Below, one piece after another: positions 28,157 through 36,383 of a stretch of 64,000 nucleotides of DNA; within the stretch, counting starts at the first letter, position 1; the number at the start of each line of letters is the position of its first letter. The notes under the pieces were generated by a model, which was not told the DNA's origin, did no database searches, and saw only the letters and a program-made list of their open reading frames with translations. The DNA is from Spongiactinospora rosea (lineage in GTDB: Bacteria > Actinomycetota > Actinomycetes > Streptosporangiales > Streptosporangiaceae): positions 248,001 through 312,000 of the forward strand of contig NZ_QMEY01000006.1 in NCBI RefSeq assembly GCF_003315795.1. Reading direction: 5' to 3'. The position numbers and the translations under genes were made by a program.

Positions 28157-29161
28157 TCAGCCGCCGATGGCCGACATCGGACGGGCGGGCTGGAGGAAGC
28201 TGGGGTCGTCGATGCCGTGGCCGGCGCGCTTGATTCGCACCGCCGCCTTCCAGCGTTCGGCGAGTTCGTCGTCCGAGGCCCCGGCGCGCATGGCACCCCG
28301 CAGGTCGGACTCCTCGGTGGCGAACAGGCAGTTGCGGACCTGACCGTCGGCGGTGATCCGCACCCGGTCGCAGGCCCCGCAGAACGGCCGGGTGACCGAG
28401 CCGATCACGCCCACCCGGGCGGGGCCGCCGTCCACGAGGAACAGTTCGGCGGGGGCGCTGCCGCGCTCGACCGGATCGGCGGGGGTCAGCTCGTGGCGGG
28501 AGGAGAGGACGGCCAGGATCTCATCGGCGGTCACCATGCCCTCGCGGGTCCAGCCGTGCTGGGCGTCCAGCGGCATCTGCTCGATGAACCGCAGCTCATA
28601 CCCCCGCTCCAGGCAGAACTCCAGCAGCCGGACCGCCTCGTGGTCGTTGATCCCGCGCATCAGGACCGTGTTGACCTTGACCGGCAGCAGCCCCGCGTCC
28701 GCCGCGGCCGAGAGCCCGGCGAGCACGTCGCGCAGCCGGTCGCGGTGGGACAGCCGGACGAAGACGTCGCCGTCCAGGGTGTCGAGGGACACGTTGACGC
28801 GATCGAGGCCCGCCTCGGCGAGCGGGCCCGCCAGCCGGGCCAGGCCGATGCCGTTGGTCGTCAGCGACACCTGGGGGCGCGGCCGCAGGCCGGTGGTACG
28901 GGCCACGATCTCGGTCAGCTCACGCCTGAGCAACGGCTCGCCGCCGGTGTAGCGGACTTCCGTGATGCCCAGCCGCTCGACTCCGATCGCGACCAGCCGC
29001 ATGATCTCCTCCGCGGTGAGCAGCTCTGGCTTGGGAAGCCAGTCGAGCCCCTCGGGCGGCATGCAGTAGGTGCACCGAAGATTGCACCGATCCGTGAGCG
29101 ACACCCGCAGATCGGTGGCCACCCGGCCGAACGAATCCAGCAGCACGGGCCTCACCTCCAT
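28157..29161 (-). CDS. moaA: GTP 3',8-cyclase MoaA
   Basis: Radical S-adenosylmethionine enzyme that starts molybdenum cofactor synthesis from GTP; 334 residues. The first iron-sulfur cluster binds CNLRCTYC (Cys26, 30, 33), the SAM-binding GGE is in VRYTGGEPLL, and the second cluster ligands are near FCGACDRVRI and NCLF. The C-terminus ends in the conserved Gly-Gly (SAIGG) needed for activity. ATG 29161 has an AAGG site; GTG 29155 is an alternative. It and mobA share a strand but are separated by a repetitive tract, so cotranscription is uncertain. Confidence 0.96.
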   Translation of the reverse strand: MEVRPVLLDSFGRVATDLRVSLTDRCNLRCTYCMPPEGLDWLPKPELLTAEEIMRLVAIGVERLGITEVRYTGGEPLLRRELTEIVARTTGLRPRPQVSLTTNGIGLARLAGPLAEAGLDRVNVSLDTLDGDVFVRLSHRDRLRDVLAGLSAAADAGLLPVKVNTVLMRGINDHEAVRLLEFCLERGYELRFIEQMPLDAQHGWTREGMVTADEILAVLSSRHELTPADPVERGSAPAELFLVDGGPARVGVIGSVTRPFCGACDRVRITADGQVRNCLFATEESDLRGAMRAGASDDELAERWKAAVRIKRAGHGIDDPSFLQPARPMSAIGG

Positions 29162-29347
29162 CCTTAACTGGAAGATTACGGGAAGCCGGTTTTCTTCCCC
29201 GCATCGGCGATTCTCCCTGTCTCGCCCGGTCCCCGGGACGTTCCTGAGCACCAGAGTTCCGCTCTGTAAAGCGGGGGGTCGGAAAACGAGTGGGATCTTG
29301 ACGCGCCCGTGGGCAGACTGGACGGGAGTCCTACCGAGGAGACCGTG

Positions 29348-30502
29348 ATGCCGAACCAGCCCGCGCCCAACCTGCTGTCGTGGGCCAGCGAGATCGACGA
29401 TGGCGCGATCGCGCAGGCCGCCCGCGCGGCCCGGCTGCCCATCGTGTCGGGCCATGTCGCGCTCATGCCCGACGCGCACGTCGGCATCGGCGCGACCGTC
29501 GGATCGGTGATCCCCACCGAGGGAGCGATCATCCCGTCCGCGGTCGGCGTGGACATCGGCTGCGGCATGGTCGCCACCGAGACCTCGCTCACCGCCGCCG
29601 ACCTGCCCGCCTCGCTCGACGCGCTGATGCCGCTGGTGGAGAAGCGCATCCCGGCGGGCGTGGGCAAGGGCCACGGCGACCCGTCCGTGGACCGCGCGCT
29701 CGACGATCTGGGGCTGCCGCAGACCACCCTGACCTCCCGGCAGCACGCGAAGGTGGCCGACCAGTTCGGGACGCTCGGTTCGGGCAACCACTTCGTCGAG
29801 GTCTGCCTGGACGAGCGCGACCAGGTCTGGACGGTGCTGCACTCCGGCTCGCGCGGCATCGGCAACCAGCTCGCGACCATGCACATCACGGGCGCCAAGA
29901 AGCTGATGCGCGAGCAGGCGCTCGGCCTGGAAGACCCCGACCTCGCCTACTTCACCCAGGGCACCGCCGAGTTCGACGCCTACATCAAGGACATGCTCTG
30001 GTCCCAGCGCTACGCCATGGCCTCCCGCGCCCGGATGGACAAGGTGCTGGTCAACGCACTGTTCCGAGTCGTGGGCAAGGGCACCCGGCTGCGTACGATC
30101 AACTGCCACCACAACTTCACCCAGGCGGAGACCCACCACGGCAAGCGGCTGTGGATCACCAGGAAGGGGGCGATCAAGGCCGATGTCGGCGACGAGGGCG
30201 TGATCCCGGGTTCGATGGGGACGCGCTCCTACATCGTGCGCGGGCGGGGCAACCCCGACTCCTACAACTCCTGCGCGCACGGCGCGGGCCGCCGGATGTC
30301 GCGCGGGCAGGCCAAGCGGGAGCTGACGGCGTCGTCGCTGAAGCTGGCGATGGCGGGCCGCACCTGGAACGAAAGCCGCGCGGCGGCGCTGGTCGATGAG
30401 CACCCGGAGGCGTACAAGCCCATCGACCAGGTGATGGAGGACCAGCGCGACCTGGTCGAGGTCCGTCACACGCTGCGCCAGATCTTCAACTACAAGGGCT
30501 GA
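29348..30502 (+). CDS. rtcB: RNA-splicing ligase RtcB
   Basis: Joins RNA 2',3'-cyclic phosphate or 3'-phosphate ends to 5'-OH ends, using GTP and manganese; 384 residues, a short bacterial form. Metal ligands are Cys72 (in VDIGCGM), His148 (GSGNHF), His165 (LHSGSRG) and His254/255 (NCHHN). The guanylylated His is His311 in SCAHGAGR. ATG 29348 follows a GAGGAGA site. I see no archease gene beside it; bacterial RtcB repairs stress-cut tRNA or rRNA in some species. It is divergent from moaA and convergent with the ABC exporter gene, with a 13-base overlap. Confidence 0.96.
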   Translation: MPNQPAPNLLSWASEIDDGAIAQAARAARLPIVSGHVALMPDAHVGIGATVGSVIPTEGAIIPSAVGVDIGCGMVATETSLTAADLPASLDALMPLVEKRIPAGVGKGHGDPSVDRALDDLGLPQTTLTSRQHAKVADQFGTLGSGNHFVEVCLDERDQVWTVLHSGSRGIGNQLATMHITGAKKLMREQALGLEDPDLAYFTQGTAEFDAYIKDMLWSQRYAMASRARMDKVLVNALFRVVGKGTRLRTINCHHNFTQAETHHGKRLWITRKGAIKADVGDEGVIPGSMGTRSYIVRGRGNPDSYNSCAHGAGRRMSRGQAKRELTASSLKLAMAGRTWNESRAAALVDEHPEAYKPIDQVMEDQRDLVEVRHTLRQIFNYKG

Positions 30503-32265
30503 TCGGCGGCCACGGGGGCCGCGATGCGCAGGGCCTTGACCAGCTCGCGGTAGAGCGGGTCGGTGGCCAGCAGTTCCTCGTGGCCGCCGGTGGCCCGGAT
30601 CCGGCCGTCCTCCATCACGATGATGGTGTCGGCGTCGACCACCGTGGAGAGCCGGTGGGCGATCGTGACGACCGTCCCGGACCTGGCGCGGTCGCGGATG
30701 CAGTCCTGGACGGCGGCCTCGGTGAGGCCGTCGAGCTGGGCGGTGGCCTCGTCCAGGAGCAGTACGTCGGGGGTCCGCAGCAGAGCGCGGGCCAGCGCGA
30801 TCCGCTGGCGCTGACCGCCGGACAGTGACGAACCGGACAGCGGGGTGTCCAGCCCCTCCTCCAGGGAGTCGATCTTGTCGGCCAGGCGGACCTCCGCGAG
30901 CACCCTGCGCACCTCCTCGGGCGTGGCGCCGGGGTGGGCGTGGAGCAGGTTGTCGCGGATCGTGCCGGGCACGACGGGGGTGTCCTGCTCGACGTAGGCC
31001 AGCCGGGCCCGCAGGTCGTCGTGGGCCTGCTCGCGGTACGGCCGGCCGTACATCAGCAGCTCGCCCTCACCCGGCTCCAGGAAGCGCAGGATGAGCGAGA
31101 ACAAGGTCGTCTTGCCCGCGCCGGAGGGGCCGACGATCGCGATGTGGCCGCGCCGGGGAATGGCGAGATCGACGCCGCGCAGGGCCGGTTCGAGGCCGGG
31201 GCCGTAGGCGGCGGTGACGCCGCGCAGTTCGATGACGGGCCCGTCCCCTGCGGGTCGCGGATCAGGGTGGCTCTGCCGTACGGCGGGCGCGGCGGGCTCC
31301 ACGTCGAGCGCGTCCACCTCACGGATGCGCCCGGCGGCGGCGATCCCCGACTGCAGGGCCGTGATGTTCTGGCTCAGCTCCGTGATGGGCTCCATCAGCC
31401 CGAAGGCGTACAGCAGGAAGGCGATCAGGCTGGACACCTCCAGCAGCCCCGCGCCGACCCGCCAGGCCCCGAGGCCGAGGATCATGATGATCGCGAACTG
31501 GACGCCCGACCAGGCGACGGTCCAGGCGACGGCCTCCCTGCGCAGGGCCCGGATGCCGAATTCGGCGGACTTCTCGGCGTCGGCCACGATCCGGCCGGCC
31601 TGGCGCTCGCCGGCGCGGCCGGCCTTGACGGTGCGGATCGCGCGCAGCGCGCCCTCAAGCGCTCCGCCCATCCGCCCGACGTGCTCCTGGGCGTGCTCCT
31701 GCGCCTTGGCGATGCCGGGCATCAGCACACCGAACAGGACGGCGACCACGGCCACCGCCGCCACCGTGGCGCCGAGCAGGGCCATGTCCAGGACGGCCAT
31801 CAGGACCAGCGTGCCGATCAACGTGACGGCGCCGTTGATCAGCGCGATGACGCTGGAGGAGGCCGCCTCGCGCAGCAGCACGGTGTCGGAGGTGACCCTG
31901 GTGACCAGTTCGCCGGGCGAGCGGGCGGTGATCGCGGGGACGGTGGCGCGGAAGAACCGGTGCACCATGGCGGCCCGGGCGTCGAACACGACCCGCTCCC
32001 CCATCGTGCCGAGCACGATCCACTGCCAGGTCCAGATCAGCGCGCCGAACACCAGCAGCCCGAACAGGGCCGCCACCGGCCCGCCGAGCGACGTCGACGC
32101 GCCGAGGGAGTCGAGCACCCACTTGGTGACCATCGGGGTGGCCAGGCTCACCGCCGAACCGGCCAGGGCGAGCACCAGCCCGCCGGCCAGCGTCCGCCGG
32201 TAGGGGCGGGCGAAGGACCACAGAATGCGGAGGCGCGAAAAGCGACGAGCTTCCGGAACAGTCAT
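30490..32265 (-). CDS. ABC half-transporter exporter (membrane-ATPase fusion)
   Basis: Type I exporter half-molecule, 591 residues from ATG 32265. Six helices fill the first 300 residues (LVLALAGSAVSLATPMV and so on). The ATPase has Walker A GPSGAGKTTLF, signature [15 protein letters not shown], Walker B VLLLDEATAQLD and the H-loop in TIAHRLS. It works as a dimer; substrate might be a drug or lipid. GTG 32271 lies six bases upstream in frame, inside the operator, and is less likely. A divergent TetR gene with a perfect palindromic operator sits immediately upstream, so the exporter is probably induced by a small hydrophobic compound. Confidence 0.93.
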   Translation of the reverse strand: MTVPEARRFSRLRILWSFARPYRRTLAGGLVLALAGSAVSLATPMVTKWVLDSLGASTSLGGPVAALFGLLVFGALIWTWQWIVLGTMGERVVFDARAAMVHRFFRATVPAITARSPGELVTRVTSDTVLLREAASSSVIALINGAVTLIGTLVLMAVLDMALLGATVAAVAVVAVLFGVLMPGIAKAQEHAQEHVGRMGGALEGALRAIRTVKAGRAGERQAGRIVADAEKSAEFGIRALRREAVAWTVAWSGVQFAIIMILGLGAWRVGAGLLEVSSLIAFLLYAFGLMEPITELSQNITALQSGIAAAGRIREVDALDVEPAAPAVRQSHPDPRPAGDGPVIELRGVTAAYGPGLEPALRGVDLAIPRRGHIAIVGPSGAGKTTLFSLILRFLEPGEGELLMYGRPYREQAHDDLRARLAYVEQDTPVVPGTIRDNLLHAHPGATPEEVRRVLAEVRLADKIDSLEEGLDTPLSGSSLSGGQRQRIALARALLRTPDVLLLDEATAQLDGLTEAAVQDCIRDRARSGTVVTIAHRLSTVVDADTIIVMEDGRIRATGGHEELLATDPLYRELVKALRIAAPVAADQPL

Positions 32266-32268
32266 GGA

Positions 32269-32298
32269 CACTAGTGGAACAGGAGTGTTCCACTAGTG
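32269..32298. promoter_or_regulatory. Perfect palindromic TetR operator
   Basis: CACTAGTGGAACA and its exact complement flank GGAG. The site lies between the divergent exporter and TetR genes, four bases from the exporter ATG. On the minus strand a TTGACA string (plus bases 32297-32302) overlaps one arm, so bound repressor would cover a -35 of the exporter promoter. Size and symmetry fit a TetR dimer. Confidence 0.85.
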
Positions 32299-32343
32299 TC
32301 AAAAGATTTTCATAACGGAACGCCTGTGGTTAACTTCAGGGGT

Positions 32344-32946
32344 ATGGAAGGTGAGCAGGAGGCCGAGACCCGTACGCGCACACGCACCAGGCGGGCGATC
32401 CTCGACGCGGCCGTCGCCGTGCTGTCGAAGAACTCCGGCGCGTCGCTGAGCGACGTGGCGGCGGCCGCCGGAGTGGGCCGCACCACCATCCATCGCTACT
32501 ACCCCGAGCGGTCCGACCTGCTCGCCGCGATCTCCCGCGACTCACTCGACAAGATCGACACCGCGACGCTGCGCGCCCGCCTCGACGAGGGCACCGCCAC
32601 CGAGGCGCTCGACCGCCTGTGCCAGGAGTACTTCGAGCTGGGCGAGATCCTCACGCTGCTGTTCAACGAGCCCGCGCTCATGCAGGGTCCGGAGTGGGAG
32701 GTCGAGACCGAGTCCGACCGCACGGTGCTGCGGCTGGTCGAGCGCGGGCACGCCGAAGGTTCGATCGATCCGGAGATGCCGCCCGAGTGGGTCCAGAACC
32801 TCCTGTGGGGCCTGCTCTACATCGCCTGGGAGCATGCCCGCGCATCGGGCGCGCCCCGGCACACGGCGCTGGCGCTGTGCCTGCGCAGCCTGGCCAAGTC
32901 GATCGCGCCGCCCGCTCAGCCCGGCAGTTCCCGGGTGCGGGTGTAG
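32344..32946 (+). CDS. TetR-family repressor of the divergent exporter
   Basis: 200 residues from ATG 32344. The helix-turn-helix is in ASLSDVAAAAGVGRTTIHRYYP, shown by its central GVGRTTIHRYYPERSDL block. The ligand-binding domain fills the rest, with Trp and Leu-rich helices typical of drug sensors. An in-frame GTG at 32296 would add 16 residues but lies inside the operator; the AGGGG before the ATG favours the shorter form. It overlaps the convergent acetyltransferase gene by 31 bases. Predicted to repress both itself and the ABC exporter through the palindrome at 32269-32298. Confidence 0.92.
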   Translation: MEGEQEAETRTRTRTRRAILDAAVAVLSKNSGASLSDVAAAAGVGRTTIHRYYPERSDLLAAISRDSLDKIDTATLRARLDEGTATEALDRLCQEYFELGEILTLLFNEPALMQGPEWEVETESDRTVLRLVERGHAEGSIDPEMPPEWVQNLLWGLLYIAWEHARASGAPRHTALALCLRSLAKSIAPPAQPGSSRVRV

Positions 32947-33425
32947 AAGGGCCGAAAGCCGCGGCGCTTGTAGTTGGTCAGCGCGTGGGGGTGGTCGAGG
33001 GTCGAGGTGTGCAGCCAGACCCTGCGGGCGGGCTCGCCGTGCGGGCCGACGGCCGCCCACGCCTGCCGTATCGCCAGGGTGAGGGCGTGCCCGCCGATCC
33101 CCTTGCCGACGTACTCCGGCACCAGCCCGAAGGAGTCGATCTCCACATCGCCCCGCAGGCCGACGCGCAGGTGGAGGATCCCCGCGATGTCGTCGCCGTG
33201 CTTGATCAGCCAGCAGCGCCGCTCCGGGTCCGCGAGCAGTTCCGCCCACTCCTGCGGTGAACGCCGCACGCTCCGCCACTTGTGCGGCTCGCCGACCCGT
33301 ACGTGCGTCGGCACGATGTGCGGCGAGCCGGGCGGCGCCCACTCCAGCGTCACCTCGGCGGCCGGGCGACCCGGCCGCAACTCCGCCACGTCGGTCATCT
33401 CAACATATGTAATGATCTCTTCCAC
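32916..33425 (-). CDS. GNAT-family N-acetyltransferase
   Basis: Acetyl-CoA-dependent acyltransferase, 169 residues if GTG 33425 is the start, 160 from ATG 33398. The CoA-binding motif A is GLVPEYVGKGIGGHALTLAI (Q/R-x-x-G-x-G/A form), followed by motif B in NYKRRGFRPFYT. A TAATGT hexamer lies six bases before the GTG, and neither start has a ribosome-binding site, so the message could be leaderless from GTG. The acceptor is unknown. An imperfect palindrome covers the start region. Confidence 0.87.
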   Translation of the reverse strand: MEEIITYVEMTDVAELRPGRPAAEVTLEWAPPGSPHIVPTHVRVGEPHKWRSVRRSPQEWAELLADPERRCWLIKHGDDIAGILHLRVGLRGDVEIDSFGLVPEYVGKGIGGHALTLAIRQAWAAVGPHGEPARRVWLHTSTLDHPHALTNYKRRGFRPFYTRTRELPG

Positions 33426-33441
33426 GAGAGCACATTACATA
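33406..33441. promoter_or_regulatory. Inverted repeat over the acetyltransferase start
   Basis: TATGTAATG and CATTACATA are 9-bp perfect arms with four more paired bases inside. The right arm contains the possible -10 of the acetyltransferase gene, so the site could be an operator. The binding regulator is unknown; the ATGTAAT/ATTACAT arms do not match the LacI-operator found at 34629. Confidence 0.5.
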
Positions 33442-33463
33442 AGCGCGAGCGACGGAGGTAGTG

Positions 33464-33529
33464 ATGGCTCCCTTCATGCCGGTGGCCGCGCCGGGCCGTC
33501 CCGCGCCGTGGACGCGCGCAATATGCTGA
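33464..33529 (+). CDS. Possible 21-residue leader peptide upstream of the LacI gene
   Basis: ATG 33464 follows a perfect GGAGGT by four bases and opens a frame MAPFMPVAAPGRPAPWTRAIC ending in TGA. It is Pro/Ala-rich with no recognisable domain and ends 34 bases before the LacI start. The ribosome-binding site is the only real support; spacing is short. It may be a leader peptide or chance. Confidence 0.3.
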   Translation: MAPFMPVAAPGRPAPWTRAIC

Positions 33530-33563
33530 GCCCATCCACGAAGGACGCGATCCAGGAGTGCCC

Positions 33564-34604
33564 ATGAGCCCGGCCACGGGCGGACGCCACCGGCCGACCA
33601 TGCGGGACGTGGCGCGCGAGGCCCAGGTCAGCGTGATGACCGTCTCCCGCGTGGTCAACGGCGGAGACCCGGTGAACCCGCAGACCAGACAGCGGGTGCT
33701 CGACGCCATCGAGCGCCTCGGCTTCCGCCCCAACAGCCTGGCCAGGGGCCTGCGGCACAACCGCTCCACCGGGCTGATCGGGCTCGTCGTGACCAATCTG
33801 GCCAACCCGTTCTACTCCCGGCTCGCGGTCGCGGTGGAGGAGACGGCGCGACGGCTCGGCCTGGCGCTGATCGTGGGCAACACCGACGAGGACGCCGCGC
33901 GCGAGCGGCAGCTGGTGGAGGACCTGCTGGCCCGCCGGGTGGACGGGCTGATCATCGTCCCGGCCGGGGAGGACCACGGTTACCTGGCCGGCGACCTCAC
34001 CCGGGGCACCTCCGTCGTGTTCTGCAGCCGCCCGCCGCGCGGCATCGACGCGGACGTGGTGACGGTCGACGACTTCGGCGGGGCGCGCGACGCGGTCGCC
34101 GGGCTGGCGGCCAAGGGACACCACAGGATCGGGTACATCGGCCACCTGGCGCGGATCCACACCGGCGGTGAGCGGCTGAACGGCTACCTCGCCGCGCTGG
34201 CCGACGCCGGGCTCCCCGCCGCCGAGGAACTGGTCAGGGTGGGGATCACCGGCGCGGAGGAGGCCGAGCGCGCCGCCGCCGACCTGCTCGGCGGCCCGGC
34301 GGCCCCGACCGCGCTTTTCACCTCCAACAACCTGCTCACCGTGGGCGCGCTGCGGGCCATGCGCACCCTGCGCGCGGTGGGCGGGGCGGGCACCGAGCTG
34401 GTGGGGTTCGACGACTTCGACCTCGCCGACATGCTGGAGCAGCCGTTCTCGGTGGTGGCCTACGACGCCGAACTGCTCGGCCGTACGGTCACCGACCTGC
34501 TCGCCGACCGGCTGGCCGGGGAGACCGGGCCGCCGCGGGCCGTGGTGATCGGCACCAGGCCGGCCCCGCGCGGCACGCTCGCCGCGCGGCAGGCCACTCG
34601 CTGA
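33564..34604 (+). CDS. LacI-family transcriptional repressor
   Basis: 346 residues. The helix-turn-helix and hinge are in MRDVAREAQVSVMTVSRVV (near residue 12), and a sugar-binding periplasmic-type domain fills the rest, from GLIGLVVTNLANPFYS to VGFDDFDLADM. ATG 33564 has a CAGGAG site; GTG 33558 is less likely. It is followed 25 bases later by the promoter and palindrome of the sugar operon, which it probably represses. The inducer is likely a mannose-containing sugar or a phosphate ester, judging from the downstream genes. Confidence 0.93.
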   Translation: MSPATGGRHRPTMRDVAREAQVSVMTVSRVVNGGDPVNPQTRQRVLDAIERLGFRPNSLARGLRHNRSTGLIGLVVTNLANPFYSRLAVAVEETARRLGLALIVGNTDEDAARERQLVEDLLARRVDGLIIVPAGEDHGYLAGDLTRGTSVVFCSRPPRGIDADVVTVDDFGGARDAVAGLAAKGHHRIGYIGHLARIHTGGERLNGYLAALADAGLPAAEELVRVGITGAEEAERAAADLLGGPAAPTALFTSNNLLTVGALRAMRTLRAVGGAGTELVGFDDFDLADMLEQPFSVVAYDAELLGRTVTDLLADRLAGETGPPRAVVIGTRPAPRGTLAARQATR

Positions 34605-34611
34605 ACATTCA

Positions 34612-34661
34612 TTGACGGAGCGGTGAGCGGTAACGTTAACATCGCGAATGTGAACGTTACC
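34612..34661 (+). promoter_or_regulatory. Promoter and LacI-type operator of the mannoside operon
   Basis: TTGACG (34612-34617) and TAACAT (34637-34642) form a promoter with 19-base spacing. An inverted repeat runs 34629-34661, with arms GGTAACGTTAACAT and ATGTGAACGTTACC (one mismatch) around CGCGA. Each arm holds an AACGTT core, as in LacI-family operators. It covers the -10 and the probable start site at 34650. Confidence 0.75.
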
Positions 34662-36383
34662 AGTGGCGATGACCAGCAACGACGCGTGTACGACCCGGTT
34701 CCCTGTTATCCCCTGGCGGCCGGATCGGTCGATGAGGGTCACGCCGCGCTCGCGCGGGCCATGGCGGCGAGCCGCCCCCGCGTGCTGGCCCTGGACGGCC
34801 CCGCCGCCCTGGACTGGAACGGCTTCGCCGAACGGCTGCGCGCGGCCCTTACGGGCGAGGGCGGCCTTTCCGTGGCGACGTACGACGTGCGCCGCCACCA
34901 CGCCCCGCCCGAGGAGGTCCGCCGCCGCACCCAGGGGTCCGCGCTCGACGGCGACCCCAACTTCGTCCGGCTGAGCGGCGGCGACCTCGCCGACGTCTTC
35001 GACGGGCTGCCCGCCGCCCTCGACCCCGCCCCCGCGGACACGCTGGTCGTGTACGGCCCGGGCGCCGCGCTGGTGGGTCATGACGAGCTGTGGTACGTCG
35101 AGGTGGCCAAGCGCCACACCCTGGCCGCGGTACAGGGCGGCCAGGCGCCGAACGTCGGCCACCCGGCCGGTGAGCCCGGCGTGGAGAAGGTCCACCTGTA
35201 CGTGGACTGGCCGCTGCTCGACCGGCACCGCGAGCGGATCTACGACCGGATCGCCCGGTTCGTGGACGCCGCCGACCTCGCCGCGCCCCGCTCGGTCCGC
35301 GGCGAGGATCTGCGCGCCACCCTGGACGGGCTGGCCCGGCGTCCGTTCCGCACCCGCCCGGCGTACCTGTCCGGTTCCTGGGGCGGCCAGTGGCTGCGCA
35401 AGACCGTCGGCGTCGAGCCCGACGCGCCCAACGTGGCCCTGTCCTACGAGCTGATCGCCCCGGAGAGCGGCGTGCTGCTCGGCCCCGCGCCGGACGCCGC
35501 CGTCGAGGTGCCGTTCGCCATGCTGGTCGCCGCCCGGCCCCGGGAGGTGATGGGCGAGCCGGTGACCGAGCGGTTCGGCACGTCCTTCCCGATCCGGTTC
35601 GACTACCTCGACACGGTGGAGGGCGGCAACCTGTCGGTGCACTGCCATCCCCGGCCCGACTACATGAAGGAGGTCTTCGGCTGGGAGTACACCCAGCACG
35701 AGACCTACTACGTGATGGTCACCCGGCCGGGCGCGAAGGTCTACCTGGGCCTGCGCGAGGACGCCGACATGGCGGAGTTCCGCCGCGAGTCGCACCTGGC
35801 CGAGGACGAGGGCCGCTTCTTCGACGTCGAGCGGTACGTGCAGACCTTCCCCGCCGACCCGCACCGGCTGTTCCTGGTCCCGGCGGGCACGCCGCACGCC
35901 AGCGGCGAGGGCAACGTGGTGCTGGAGGTCAGCGCCACCCCCTACCTGTACAGCCTGCGGTTCTTCGACTGGGTGCGGCGCGACGCCGCCGGGGCCCTGC
36001 GCCCGGTCCACGTCGAGCACGCGTTCGCCAACCTCGACGTGGAACGGCGCGGCGCGGCGGTCGGCGAGGAACTGGCGGGGCCGCCCCGCCCGCTGCGCGG
36101 CGCTCCCGGCGAGGGCCGGGAGGTGCTGCTCGGCGCGCTGCCGGAGATGTTCTTCGAGGTACGCAGGCTGGAGTTCGACGAGCACGTCGGCGACGACACG
36201 GGCGGCCGCTTCCACGTGCTCAACCTGGTGGAGGGCGAGGAGGCGGTCATCGAGACCGCCGCGGGCGACCGGCATCCGCTCGCCTACGCCGAGACCATCG
36301 TCATCCCTGCCTCCGTCGGGCCCTACCGGATCAGCAGGGTCCGCGGCCCGGCCTGCCGGATCCTCAAGGCCCTGGTGCCATGA
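34650..36383 (+). CDS. Class I mannose-6-phosphate isomerase-type protein
   Basis: Interconverts mannose 6-phosphate and fructose 6-phosphate if active; 577 residues from GTG 34650, longer than a standard ManA. The first 190 residues are an alpha/beta region of uncertain role (VLALDGPAALDWNGFAERL). The cupin core follows, with metal-site motif LSVHCHPRPDYMKEVFG, then QHETYYVM, and the later PAGTPHASGEGN that holds another metal-binding His. GTG 34650 lies eight bases after the TAACAT element, so the transcript could be leaderless; GTG 34686 and 34623 are alternatives, the last lying before the promoter. It is first of four coupled genes. Confidence 0.8.
   Translation: MNVTSGDDQQRRVYDPVPCYPLAAGSVDEGHAALARAMAASRPRVLALDGPAALDWNGFAERLRAALTGEGGLSVATYDVRRHHAPPEEVRRRTQGSALDGDPNFVRLSGGDLADVFDGLPAALDPAPADTLVVYGPGAALVGHDELWYVEVAKRHTLAAVQGGQAPNVGHPAGEPGVEKVHLYVDWPLLDRHRERIYDRIARFVDAADLAAPRSVRGEDLRATLDGLARRPFRTRPAYLSGSWGGQWLRKTVGVEPDAPNVALSYELIAPESGVLLGPAPDAAVEVPFAMLVAARPREVMGEPVTERFGTSFPIRFDYLDTVEGGNLSVHCHPRPDYMKEVFGWEYTQHETYYVMVTRPGAKVYLGLREDADMAEFRRESHLAEDEGRFFDVERYVQTFPADPHRLFLVPAGTPHASGEGNVVLEVSATPYLYSLRFFDWVRRDAAGALRPVHVEHAFANLDVERRGAAVGEELAGPPRPLRGAPGEGREVLLGALPEMFFEVRRLEFDEHVGDDTGGRFHVLNLVEGEEAVIETAAGDRHPLAYAETIVIPASVGPYRISRVRGPACRILKALVP

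Noticed and set aside
33474..36275. 933-codon open frame on the minus strand
   Set aside because: It runs across the LacI gene, the operator and the isomerase gene, so it is an artefact of high GC content.
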